A stretch of 39,760 nt of DNA, from the NCBI GenBank assembly GCA_021201475.1, contig JAJQEV010000048.1, positions 1 to 39,760 of the forward strand, read 5' to 3'. The notes beneath the pieces were generated by a model. That model was given only the letters and a program-made list of their open reading frames with translations. It ran no database searches and had not been told where the DNA came from. Each line of letters opens with the position of its first letter. The first letter of the stretch is position 1. Shown in pieces: positions 16,042-23,470 of this stretch. Source of the stretch: Clostridiales bacterium (GTDB lineage: Bacteria; Bacillota; Clostridia; Oscillospirales; Oscillospiraceae). The position numbers were made by a program, and so were the translations under genes.

Positions 16042-16308
16042 AGGAACCTCTGAATAAATAAACGAGAGCGAATTGCGAGGAAATTTGCGTCGTAAAAAGG
16101 CGCAAAAGCACAGGAATCCTGACGGATTTCAAGATTTTGCAAGATTTTGCGTGAAAAATATGCCGGTGGCATATTTTTAACAAAATCCTGAGCCAGCTAT
16201 GCTGGCGAAGCCACTTTAAACCGAAGTGATTTGTGCATCTTTCGCTCTGCTTATCCAATGACGGAAATTTACCGCAAGGCGCCGAAGTTGATTTGTTCAG
16301 AGGTTCCC
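16042..16308. mobile_element. MITE-like element 1 (267 bp)
   Basis: The ends are inverted: GGAACCTCTGAA (16043-16054) and TTCAGAGGTTCC (16296-16307). The element is flanked by TA on both sides (16040-16041 and 16309-16310), which suggests a TA target duplication. It carries no transposase. The interior includes the inverted arms TATGCCGGTGGCATA. Most of it is present in reverse orientation at 16680-17100. Confidence 0.85.
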
Positions 16309-16321
16309 TAGTAAAAAGGTG

Positions 16322-16677
16322 TGAGTCGTATTCCGGCAAAAAGGAACCAGTGGCAAGCATCTTGGCAAACCGCCCTATGGATACCGGATTGACCCAGAGG
16401 ACAAAGACCGTTGGATCGTTGACGAGGAAGCTACCCCTGTTGTCAAGCGCATTTTCGATCTGTCTATTGCTGGCAAAGGCCTGGGACAGATTGCCCGCAT
16501 TTTGGAACAGGATAAAGTGCTGACCACAAAGGCTTTGTATGCAAAGCAGTCTGCAAACCATCCTGACAAGAAGAAGCGTAGAAAAATGCCAGAGCGCCCC
16601 TATCATTGGAGCGAACAGTCAATCGTCGGTATCCTTGAACGGATGGAGTACACCGGTTGCACCTGTAACTTCAGACC
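16322..16677 (+). pseudogene. Serine recombinase fragment
   Basis: The frame read from about 16343 gives GTSGKHLGKPPYGYRIDPED, then IVDEEATPVVKRIFDLSIAG and WSEQSIVGILERMEYTG. This is the start of the recombinase domain that follows the catalytic domain in large serine recombinases. An in-frame stop at 16322 and the MITE at 16680 bound it, so both the catalytic N-terminus and the zinc/coiled-coil C-terminus are lost. It is a relic of a site-specific recombinase, possibly the one that once moved this island. Confidence 0.88.
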
Positions 16678-16679
16678 TA

Positions 16680-17100
16680 GGGAACCTCTGAACAAATGCA
16701 CTTCGGCGCCTTGCGGTAAATTTCCGTCATTGGATAAGCAGAGCGAAAGACGCACAAATCACTTCGGTTTAAAGTGGCTTCGCCAGCATAGCTGGCTCAG
16801 GATTTTGTTAAAAATATGCCACCGGCATATTTTTAACGCAAAATCCTGCAAAATCTTGAAATCCGTCAGGATTACCCTCAAGGGGTATGCCCGCGCCTGA
16901 CGGCGCTCCTGATCCTGCGCTTTTGCGCCTTTTTGTGAAGCGCAGGCCGACAGGGAGGAGCGAAGCTCCGGAAGTGCCGCTTGACGGCGATGGCCAATTC
17001 CTCTTATGCGCGAATGCAGGGAGCAATGGCCGTAGGCCATGCGAGTCGCAGACGCAAATTTCCTCGCAATCCGCTCTCGTCCATTTATTCAGAGGTTCCC
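16680..17100. mobile_element. MITE-like element 2 (421 bp), inverted copy with insertions
   Basis: Perfect GGGAACCTCTGAA and TTCAGAGGTTCCC ends are flanked by TA (16678-16679 and 17101-17102). It is a reverse-oriented relative of element 1. Relative to that copy it carries two extra segments (about 16873-16915 and 16937-17045) containing small palindromes such as GGAGCGAAGCTCC and ATGGCCGTAGGCCAT. No transposase is encoded. Confidence 0.85.
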
Positions 17101-17102
17101 TA

Positions 17103-17393
17103 ATTTGTTTTGCACTGCCAATATTGCACCCGCACAACGCTGTTTGCGTCTTTTGCCCGAAGGGTGAAGCCGTCAATCAGCAACTTCTCTCCACTGTCGC
17201 CGGCAATCTTCACCAGGCCGGTGTAAATCGTGCCCGCAGTGATCTGGCTGGCCGCCAGGCTGGCAATCACGGCATTTTTTGCGACCGCTATGGGCGAGTA
17301 GCCCACCAGTCCGTCAAAGCCGAGCCCTTGAAATGTGCAGCACCTCGGGCGGTTTCAGGATGATCTTTTTGACCTGGGGGCATCCATATATTC
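17103..17393 (-). pseudogene. Chimeric prophage remnant: portal piece joined to tail piece
   Basis: Read on the minus strand, about 17393-17270 gives KKIILKPPEVLHI and, after a one-base frameshift, QGLGFDGLVGYSPIAVAKNA. This is the hallmark core of HK97-type portal proteins. It runs directly into ASLAASQITAGTIYTGLVKI and LLIDGFTLRAKDANSVVRVQ, typical of phage tail or minor structural proteins. Portal and tail genes are normally kilobases apart, so a deletion fused them. The MITE at 17100 cuts the tail end. Not functional. Confidence 0.7.
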
Positions 17394-17639
17394 ATCAAAA
17401 GCATTGCAATATGCGCCCCTGCGGCTTCCAATAAATCTATGGCGGCTCTGATTAAATGGCCCTGGATGGTCGGGCGAGCAGATTTGACGGTTCCCTGAAA
17501 ATAATTGCGGATGGACTGGAAAAACCGCCTCTACTATGTTAAGATAGAAACAGATTCCATTTAAGATGAAATGCAAGGAATCGTTCCCTTTTTCCCGCCG
17601 TGATGTGTTTCCTGTTCCTGACAGGCAGAGAGCAAAGCG

Positions 17640-17735
17640 GAACTGCCGCTTGACGGCGGAGGGGCAAAGCCCCGCAGGGAGGCCCGAAGTGCCGGAAGTA
17701 CCGCCTGACGGCAGAAGCACTGCCTGACAGTAAAG
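17640..17735. repeat. Cluster of short palindromic repeats before the MFS gene
   Basis: CTGCCGCTTGACGGCGG (17643-17659), GGGGCAAAGCCCC (17660-17672), ACCGCCTGACGGCAG (from about 17700) and a shorter CTGCCTGACAG follow each other. The motif CCGCYTGACGG also occurs inside MITE 2 (16893-16906 and 16974-16989). The segment from 17401 to 17640 holds no recognisable gene. Confidence 0.55.
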
Positions 17736-17747
17736 GAGAGATGCCAA

Positions 17748-18953
17748 ATGACAAAAAGCCTGAACAAACAGATGCTAAAAATCACAATTCTTGTTTTGAC
17801 CTTCTCCCAGATGGCGACCAACGGGCTGTCCCCCGCTATGTCCGATCTGGCGGCGGCGTTCCCCGATGTGGCAACGTCTGCCATTCAAATGCTGATGACG
17901 CTGCCGGGGATTTTTGTCGTTTTTCTGTCGCTGATCTCCGCATCGCTGACCTCTATTTTCCCCAAAAAATACCTCATTGGCACCGGCAGCCTGTGCATCT
18001 GCGCAACGGCGGTCCTTGGAACCACGCTCTATCAGAGCCTGCCGCTCCTTTTTGCATGGTCCGCCCTGATGGGTATTGGAATGGGGCTGATCTCGGCGCT
18101 GACCGTCTCACTGATCTCCGATTATTTCGAGGGACAGGAAAAGGAGACCCTCATGGGCCTTCAGACCAGCGCCGCCAACCTGGGCGGTATGATTATGACA
18201 GCAGTGGGCGGCGTACTCACCGCCATCGCCTGGAACCTCGACTATCTGGTGTATCTGATCGCCCTGCCGGGGTTGCTTCTGCTGATTCTGTTCGTGCCGA
18301 AGGAGACGCCTATGCTGCAGAATACACAGGAGGAGACCGAAACCGAACGGACGGGCGGCGCCGCACTTTTTAAGAACAAAAGCGTGTGGATCTATGTGGG
18401 TATCTCTGTTCTGATGCTGTTCCTGTTTAACGCAGGACCCACCAACCTCTCCATGTATGTGACGGAATTCGGCATCGGCAACTCTGTCGTGGCTGGCTGG
18501 GCAGCGACGGTCTTTCTGCTGGGCGGAACGGTGATGGGAATTCTGTTCGGTAAGTTTTCACAGCGTCTGGGCGTCTTTACCATCCCGCTCGGATTCCTGT
18601 TTATGGCCGTGGGCTTTCTGGTGATGGTCGCAGGGGCGAATATCGTCTTCCTCTACGTGGGCTGCCTGCTGGCCGGTATGTCTATCAGTCTGGTGTCGCC
18701 CCAGTGCATCCTGCAGGCGTCCTCCTTCTGCAAATCCTCCCAGGAACTCGCCATGGCAGCAGCTGCCATTATGGCGGCAAGCAATATCGGAACCTTCCTC
18801 ACCCCGCAGATCACCAATTTCGCGCAGGCTGTCACGGGCAGCGAGAGCACCCTTTACCGCTTTATTCTGGCTCTGGGTCTGGCGCTGGTGATGGCCGTTG
18901 CTACGCTGGTCCTTTTTGTGGTACAGAGACGGGTCGGGGAAAAAAGTGACTGA
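17748..18953 (+). CDS. Major facilitator superfamily transporter
   Basis: This 401-residue protein has twelve hydrophobic segments arranged six plus six around a charged middle loop (about residues 190-205, QEETETERTGG). This is the layout of proton-linked drug or solute exporters. The N-terminal half has the MFS-style segment LMGIGMGLISALTVSLISDY. An AAAGGAGAG site precedes the ATG. It stands alone between the prophage relic and the patatin gene. Substrate unknown; drug efflux and sugar or metabolite export are both possible. Confidence 0.88.
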   Translation: MTKSLNKQMLKITILVLTFSQMATNGLSPAMSDLAAAFPDVATSAIQMLMTLPGIFVVFLSLISASLTSIFPKKYLIGTGSLCICATAVLGTTLYQSLPLLFAWSALMGIGMGLISALTVSLISDYFEGQEKETLMGLQTSAANLGGMIMTAVGGVLTAIAWNLDYLVYLIALPGLLLLILFVPKETPMLQNTQEETETERTGGAALFKNKSVWIYVGISVLMLFLFNAGPTNLSMYVTEFGIGNSVVAGWAATVFLLGGTVMGILFGKFSQRLGVFTIPLGFLFMAVGFLVMVAGANIVFLYVGCLLAGMSISLVSPQCILQASSFCKSSQELAMAAAAIMAASNIGTFLTPQITNFAQAVTGSESTLYRFILALGLALVMAVATLVLFVVQRRVGEKSD

Positions 18954-19297
18954 GGGCGATACGTATCCACCTGTCAACTGGTTCCCTGTCCGCTGGAGTT
19001 TCGATTGATTTGTGCCACGGTACTCCTCAGGGAAACTCTGATTGAATCCCCCCGCATTTCCCGAGTTTACCAACGACTGTTGGGGGCCTTAACGCAGCTA
19101 ATCGCGGGGACCAGGTCGGCTTGGGGCTCCCTTGCATGGCTGAACGGCGCCGGTAACCGGGAGATGTTCTGTCCGTTCTTGGTCGAAGTCTTTTATCAGG
19201 GAGCGCAGTCAAGCCCGGTGAAGTCCCCAAAGAATGGCGGCAGCCTGAAAACACCCACAAGGGCAAAGAAAATTACAAATGTCTGGAGGAACTATCA
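18954..19297. other. Intergenic stretch with a possible degenerate MITE end
   Basis: No gene is supported in these 344 bases. GGGAAACTCTGATTGAAT (19030-19047) matches the MITE end GGGAACCTCTGAATAAAT at 15 of 18 positions, but no further MITE interior follows. A reading frame at 19005-19301 has no ribosome binding site or recognisable family. The rest shows nothing recognised. Confidence 0.35.
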
Positions 19298-20137
19298 TTG
19301 AGCGTAGGACTTGTTTTAGAAGGCGGCGCGATGAGAGGTATGTATACAGCCGGAGTTCTTGACACCTTCTTGCTTAACAATCTTCAGGTTGATGGCATTG
19401 TCGGCGTTTCTGCAGGTGCGCTGTTCGGCGTAAATTATCTGTCGAAGCAGGCAGGTCGTGTCATTCGCTACAATAAACGCTTTAACCGCGACAAAAACTA
19501 TTTGGGGCTCCGGCCATTGCTACGTGAAGGCAATATTGTCAACACCAAGTATGCCTATGAGGATGTGCCAAGAGTGCTGGATGTTTTCGATGATAACGCC
19601 TTTTGCGCGTCCGGCATTCCGTTTTATGCAGTTGTGACCGAAATGGAAAGCGGACAGGCGGAATACATACGAATCAAAAGCGTCCTTGCACAAATGGATT
19701 TCCTGCGTGCTTCAGGTTCCATGCCCTTTGTGTCAAAGCCTGTGGAGATTGGCGGAAAGCGATATCTTGACGGTGCGGTGACGGACAGTATTCCGTTTGA
19801 ATGGATGTCAGCACAAGGTTATGGTAAGCTCATTGTCGTGCTGACAAGAGATGCAGACTACCGAAAAAAACCTATGCCCAGAGTACTTTCGAGTCTCATG
19901 TACCGTAAATATCCTCGTTTTAAGGATCAGCTTTTGCAGCGGCATTCTGTATATAACACTTCAATTGAGACACTAATCAATTGGGAAAAAACCGGACAAG
20001 CCTTCGTTATTCGTCCATCAAAAAAAATCAGCATCAGGCGAATTGAGAAAGATCCCGATAAGCTGCAAGCCGTTTATGACCTTGGAATAAAGGATGCAGA
20101 GCGTCAGCTTGAGTCCCTATCTGAATATTTGAGGTAA
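19298..20137 (+). CDS. Patatin-like phospholipase (YjjU-type)
   Basis: This 279-residue hydrolase has the oxyanion-hole loop GGAMRGMYTAG (about 9-19), nucleophile elbow GVSAG with S38, and the catalytic aspartate in DGAVTD (about 158). Together they form the Ser-Asp dyad of bacterial patatins. It should cleave acyl chains from phospholipids or related lipids, without a signal peptide and so probably inside the cell. The start is TTG at 19298 with CTGGAGGA 7 bases upstream. Its AT-richer codon use differs from the core genes downstream, and MITE-end sequences lie on both sides, which suggests acquisition. Confidence 0.9.
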   Translation: MSVGLVLEGGAMRGMYTAGVLDTFLLNNLQVDGIVGVSAGALFGVNYLSKQAGRVIRYNKRFNRDKNYLGLRPLLREGNIVNTKYAYEDVPRVLDVFDDNAFCASGIPFYAVVTEMESGQAEYIRIKSVLAQMDFLRASGSMPFVSKPVEIGGKRYLDGAVTDSIPFEWMSAQGYGKLIVVLTRDADYRKKPMPRVLSSLMYRKYPRFKDQLLQRHSVYNTSIETLINWEKTGQAFVIRPSKKISIRRIEKDPDKLQAVYDLGIKDAERQLESLSEYLR

Positions 20138-20412
20138 TGGAAAGTCCCTTCGACAGCAATAATCAAAAATATCTGAAGGCAAAATTTCACCACAAACTCT
20201 ATTTAACGCTCCTTTATGTTTTTTGTACTTCCTGCGTTCTTCAATTACCGACAGTTTTATAAATATAGGTGAGACGCAAGATAGTTCCATTGCAGAGTAT
20301 CGCCTGCTAAGGATGACGTTGGGGGATAAAAGTGCGTTTGTTCAGAGGTTCCTTAAATCAGCCGATCCTTTTGGCACGCTTGCCGGGGGCTGACGTTCCC
20401 GCAAAATCCGCC
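20138..20412. other. Intergenic stretch with a truncated MITE end
   Basis: AAGTGCGTTTGTTCAGAGGTTCC (20330-20352 region) matches one end of MITE 2 at all but one base, but no partner end lies nearby, so this is a truncated copy. The preceding 190 bases are AT-rich with no recognised gene or RNA. Confidence 0.6.
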
Positions 20413-20441
20413 TTGTCAAAGGCCGGAGAAGCTGGTATACT
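20413..20441 (+). promoter_or_regulatory. Sigma-A promoter of ispD-ispF
   Basis: TTGTCA (20413-20418) and TATACT (20436-20441) are separated by exactly 17 bases. This close match to the consensus lies about 60 bases before the ispD start. Confidence 0.75.
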
Positions 20442-20501
20442 GAATACAGGAAACTGCGCTACGTGTCACGCAGCGCGATTACGACGGAAGGTTGGGAGCG
20501 T

Positions 20502-21236
20502 ATGGCAGACTTTTTTTCCTGGCTGAAGCGCAAGGCAACTCAGGCGCGGCCCTATTGTGCCGCAGTGGTGCCGGCGGCAGGCAGCGCCCAGCGCATGGAG
20601 GGTGTGGATAAGGTTTTGGCGGAACTGGGCGGCGTCCCGGTCATTGTCCGGGCGCTGTCGGCGCTGAACGACTGCGAGTTGATCGACGAAATCATCGTTG
20701 TCACCCGGGAGGATTTGATCGTCCCCATCAGCGGCCTGGTCAGGCAGCACGGCCTGACCAAGGTGAAGACGGTGGTGAAAGGGGGCGAGACCAGGGCGGA
20801 GTCTGTTCGGCTGGGGCTCGCCGAGGTGTCCAAAGAGGCGGACCTGGTTGCCATCCACGACGGCGCGCGGCCCTTCTTGACTCGTGAGCTGCTGGAGGAG
20901 GTCATTCAGGCGGCGGAGCGGAACCACGCCGCCGCCCCGGCTGTCCCGGTGGTGGACACGGTGAAGGTGGCCCACGACGGGCTGGTGGACAGCACGCCAG
21001 ACCGGGAGACGCTGTTTGCGGTGCAGACCCCCCAGGTCTTTGAATACGGGCTCATCACCGGCGCATTGGAACGGGCGATTCGGGAAAAGATACCCCTGAC
21101 GGACGACTGCTCCGCTGTGGAGGCCATGGGCATGAAGGTCACACTGACCACCGGCAGCCGGGAGAATATCAAAATCACCACGCCCTTTGATTTGGCGACA
21201 GGGGAGGCAATCCTACAATGGCGGGAACGGGACTGA
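20502..21236 (+). CDS. ispD: 2-C-methyl-D-erythritol 4-phosphate cytidylyltransferase
   Basis: This is a 244-residue enzyme of the MEP isoprenoid pathway. It joins CTP and methylerythritol phosphate. The nucleotide-binding loop is [10 protein letters not shown] (about 23-32). [10 protein letters not shown] and the late [15 protein letters not shown] segment are also typical of IspD. I chose the ATG at 20502 (GGAAGG 10 bases before); the frame is open upstream to 20463 but without a start signal. The N-terminal 18 residues ([14 protein letters not shown]) are an extension before the usual start of the fold. It overlaps ispF by 19 bases. A clear promoter precedes it. Confidence 0.95.
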   Translation: MADFFSWLKRKATQARPYCAAVVPAAGSAQRMEGVDKVLAELGGVPVIVRALSALNDCELIDEIIVVTREDLIVPISGLVRQHGLTKVKTVVKGGETRAESVRLGLAEVSKEADLVAIHDGARPFLTRELLEEVIQAAERNHAAAPAVPVVDTVKVAHDGLVDSTPDRETLFAVQTPQVFEYGLITGALERAIREKIPLTDDCSAVEAMGMKVTLTTGSRENIKITTPFDLATGEAILQWRERD

Positions 21237-21715
21237 GAATCGGCCAGGGTTATGACGTACATAGGCTGGTGGAGGGCCGCAGGCTGGTCTTAGGCGGCGT
21301 GGACATCCCCTGGGAAAAGGGGCTGCTGGGCCACTCTGACGCCGACGTGCTGATTCACGCCATCATGGACGCCCTGCTGGGAGCGGCCGGACTGGGGGAC
21401 ATTGGCAAAGCCTTTCCGGACAATGACCCCGCTCTGGAGAACATCTCCAGCGTGGTGCTGCTGGACCGAACGATGGCGCTGCTGGAGGACGCCGGGTACC
21501 AGGTGGTCAACGTGGACGCCACCATTGTGGCTCAGCGCCCCAAGCTGGCCCCCTACCTCCCCGCCATGCGGGCGCTGCTGGCCGAACACATGGGGGTCAC
21601 GGAGGGTTGCGTCAACGTCAAGGCCACCACGGAGGAGCGCCTGGGCTTCACCGGGGACGGCTCCGGCATGGCGGCCCAGACTGTGGCTCTGCTGGAACCA
21701 GCGTCAAACCACTGA
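21218..21715 (+). CDS. ispF: 2-C-methyl-D-erythritol 2,4-cyclodiphosphate synthase
   Basis: This 165-residue enzyme forms the cyclic diphosphate two steps after IspD. Metal ligands are visible in GQGYDVHR (aspartate and histidine) and the second histidine in [20 protein letters not shown]. The C-terminal [19 protein letters not shown] is the conserved CDP-binding tail. The length is normal. It overlaps ispD by 19 bases, a compact two-gene operon closed by the terminator at 21742. Confidence 0.97.
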   Translation: MAGTGLRIGQGYDVHRLVEGRRLVLGGVDIPWEKGLLGHSDADVLIHAIMDALLGAAGLGDIGKAFPDNDPALENISSVVLLDRTMALLEDAGYQVVNVDATIVAQRPKLAPYLPAMRALLAEHMGVTEGCVNVKATTEERLGFTGDGSGMAAQTVALLEPASNH

Positions 21716-21741
21716 CAAAACTGACAAACAAATGGCATACC

Positions 21742-21782
21742 CCGCGCTGCCGGAGCCTCAGAATCTGGCGGCGCGGCTTTTT
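21742..21782 (+). terminator. Intrinsic terminator after ispF
   Basis: CCGCGCTGCC (21742-21751) pairs with GGCGGCGCGG (21767-21776), with one T-G wobble. The loop is 15 bases and CTTTTT follows. It lies about 27 bases after the ispF stop codon. Confidence 0.85.
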
Positions 21783-21931
21783 GCGCGAAACAGGCCGGCA
21801 CACCCTGTGACGGACAGGCTGTGAGCTACCAGCGCCCCCAGTCGAATTTCTGCCCTTTCTGGCGCACCCTGTCTCACCCAGGCGCATATAGTGGATTGGG
21901 CGAATCGTTCGCCGGAAAGGAGAGAACCAGG

Positions 21932-22186
21932 GTGTTTTACTATTTGATCGTCTGCCGTTCCCTGACCCAGGCCCAGCAGAGGCTGGCTGCACTGGAGCGG
22001 TCAGGGCTGACGGCCCACCTGTTGCGCACCCCGAAGGAGTTGGCGGAGCATGGCTGCGGCTATTCCGTCAAAATTGCGGAGCGGAATCTGAAGGGGGCAC
22101 TGGTGGCACTGCATCGGGCGGAGCTGTCCCCCACCCGCCTTTATCGTATCGCGGGGGACGGCAGCTATCGGGAGGTCGCGCTGTGA
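21932..22186 (+). CDS. DUF3343 protein, putative Se/S carrier
   Basis: This 84-residue protein has an early cysteine in YYLIVCRSLTQAQ and a second in the EHGCGYSVKI segment, typical of DUF3343. Proteins of this family are often next to cysteine-desulfurase-like proteins or YedF in selenium-using anaerobes. The start is GTG at 21932, preceded by AAAGGAGA; the frame continues upstream to 21821 but without a signal. It overlaps the following aminotransferase-fold gene (GTGA). A role as sulfur or selenium acceptor from that partner is inference. Confidence 0.8.
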   Translation: MFYYLIVCRSLTQAQQRLAALERSGLTAHLLRTPKELAEHGCGYSVKIAERNLKGALVALHRAELSPTRLYRIAGDGSYREVAL

Positions 22187-23307
22187 TTTATCTGGACAGC
22201 GCGGCCACTACGCTGCAAAAGCCGCCCTCCGTGCTACGGAGCGTCCTGTACCACGGTCAGCGGGCGGCGAGTCCGGGGCGGGGCGGCTACGCCCAGGCCC
22301 TCTATGCCAGTCAAGTGGTGTACCGGTGCCGGATGCAGGCCGCCCGGCTGTTTGACGCGGCAGACGAGGGCCATGTAGTGATGACCTGCAACGCCACCCA
22401 CGGGCTGAACATCGCCATCCGCTCCCTGGTGAAGCTGGGGGATACGGTGGTCGTCAGCGGCTACGAGCATAACGCTGTGACCCGGACGCTGGCGGCCATC
22501 CCGGAGGTGACGGTGCGGGTGGCCTCCGGGCCGCTGTTTGCGCCCCAGGCATTGCTGGACGCCTTCCGGCGGCAGCTGCCGGGGGCGGACGCCGCCGTCT
22601 GCACCCATGTGTCCAACGTGTTCGGTTATATTCTGCCTATTGCGGAAATCGCGGCCCTGTGCCGCCGGTATGGGGTCCCCCTGGTGGTGGACGCCGCCCA
22701 GTCGGCGGGGACGCTGCCGGTGGAGACGGAGGGCTGGGGGGCGCAGTATGTGGCCATGCCGGGCCACAAGGGGCTGTATGGCCCCCAGGGGACGGGCCTC
22801 CTCATCTGCGGCAAAGACGCCAGCCCCCAGCCGGTGCTTTACGGCGGGACGGGCAGCGAATCCCAAAAACAGACCATGCCGGACTTCCTCCCCGACCGGC
22901 TGGAGGCGGGAACTCAGAACGTGTGCGGCATCGCCGGGCTGAACGAAGGGCTGCGCTTCGTCCGGGAGAAGGGGGCGGCGACCATCGCCGCCCACGAGCA
23001 GCGGCTGACCCGTCTCCTGGCCCGACTTCTGCGGGAGCGCTGCGGGGAGCGGGTGAAGGTGTTCGCCGGGGAGGGGCAGAGCGGCGTCCTGTCCTTCTGT
23101 CCCAACGGGACGGACTGCGAAGCCTTTGCCACGGCGCTGGCAGACCGGGGCTTTGCGGTGCGGGCGGGGCTCCACTGTGCGCCGCTGGCCCATCAGACCG
23201 CCGGGACGCTGGAGACAGGCACCGTCCGGGCCAGCTTCTCCGCCTTTAACCGGGAGGGGGAGGTGCGGGCCTTTGCCGATGCGGTCTGTGGAGAATTGAA
23301 AAAGTAA
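22183..23307 (+). CDS. Class V aminotransferase-fold cysteine desulfurase-like protein
   Basis: This 374-residue PLP enzyme opens with IYLDSAATTLQKPPSV. The Schiff-base lysine is in MPGHKGLYGPQGTG (about residue 195), and the active-site cysteine lies in RAGLHCAPLAH (about 332), as in SufS/NifS relatives. It matches the EF2568-like group of cysteine desulfurase family proteins known from selenium-dependent hydroxylase loci. The start is GTG at 22183, overlapping the DUF3343 gene, so the two are made together. Likely job: take sulfur or selenium from cysteine or selenocysteine and pass it to the DUF3343 partner. No IscU or SufU is nearby. Confidence 0.88.
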   Translation: MIYLDSAATTLQKPPSVLRSVLYHGQRAASPGRGGYAQALYASQVVYRCRMQAARLFDAADEGHVVMTCNATHGLNIAIRSLVKLGDTVVVSGYEHNAVTRTLAAIPEVTVRVASGPLFAPQALLDAFRRQLPGADAAVCTHVSNVFGYILPIAEIAALCRRYGVPLVVDAAQSAGTLPVETEGWGAQYVAMPGHKGLYGPQGTGLLICGKDASPQPVLYGGTGSESQKQTMPDFLPDRLEAGTQNVCGIAGLNEGLRFVREKGAATIAAHEQRLTRLLARLLRERCGERVKVFAGEGQSGVLSFCPNGTDCEAFATALADRGFAVRAGLHCAPLAHQTAGTLETGTVRASFSAFNREGEVRAFADAVCGELKK

Positions 23308-23316
23308 AAGCTGTTC

Positions 23317-23345
23317 TTGCCATTGCGCCGAAGAGAGGGTATAAT
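23317..23345 (+). promoter_or_regulatory. Sigma-A promoter of cdaA-cdaR
   Basis: TTGCCA (23317-23322) and TATAAT (23340-23345) are separated by 17 bases. It begins 10 bases after the preceding stop codon and would start RNA near 23352. Confidence 0.8.
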
Positions 23346-23351
23346 ATTAAG

Positions 23352-23470
23352 TAATGTGAGGCAGTATGCTGGCATCCAAGCTGGGAGACCCGCGCCGACC
23401 GTGCGGGGTGGGAGGATACGGCCAGCGCCTGTTTTCGGCGCTTTTTGGGAAACGGAGGAGGTGCCAAAGT
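23352..23470 (+). promoter_or_regulatory. Attenuator-like structured leader of cdaA
   Basis: The untranslated leader is about 119 bases. GCTGGC (23368-23373) can pair with GCCAGC (23421-23426), enclosing a CCCGC / GCGGG hairpin (23389-23407). The last three bases of that stem also belong to the terminator arm AGCGCC (23424-23429), which pairs with GGCGCT (23437-23442) before TTTTT. The two folds exclude each other, the logic of a riboswitch or protein-controlled attenuator. No known riboswitch class was recognised. Confidence 0.6.
23424..23446 (+). terminator. Intrinsic terminator inside the cdaA leader
   Basis: AGCGCC and GGCGCT form a 6-bp GC-rich stem with a 7-base loop (TGTTTTC), followed by TTTTT. 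It lies upstream of the cdaA ribosome binding site (GGAGGAGG), so it would act as an attenuator, not as an end of the preceding gene. Confidence 0.7.

Noticed and set aside
16502-16900. A 132-codon frame joining recombinase and MITE sequence
   Set aside because: It is a chance fusion: the first half is the recombinase relic and the second half is MITE 2.
19005-19301. A 98-codon frame before the patatin gene
   Set aside because: No ribosome binding site, no recognisable family, and it ends inside the patatin start region.
23352-23470. T-box or known riboswitch in the cdaA leader
   Set aside because: The T-box core (AGGGTGGNACCGCG) is not present and no known riboswitch consensus was recognised; kept as an unassigned attenuator instead.
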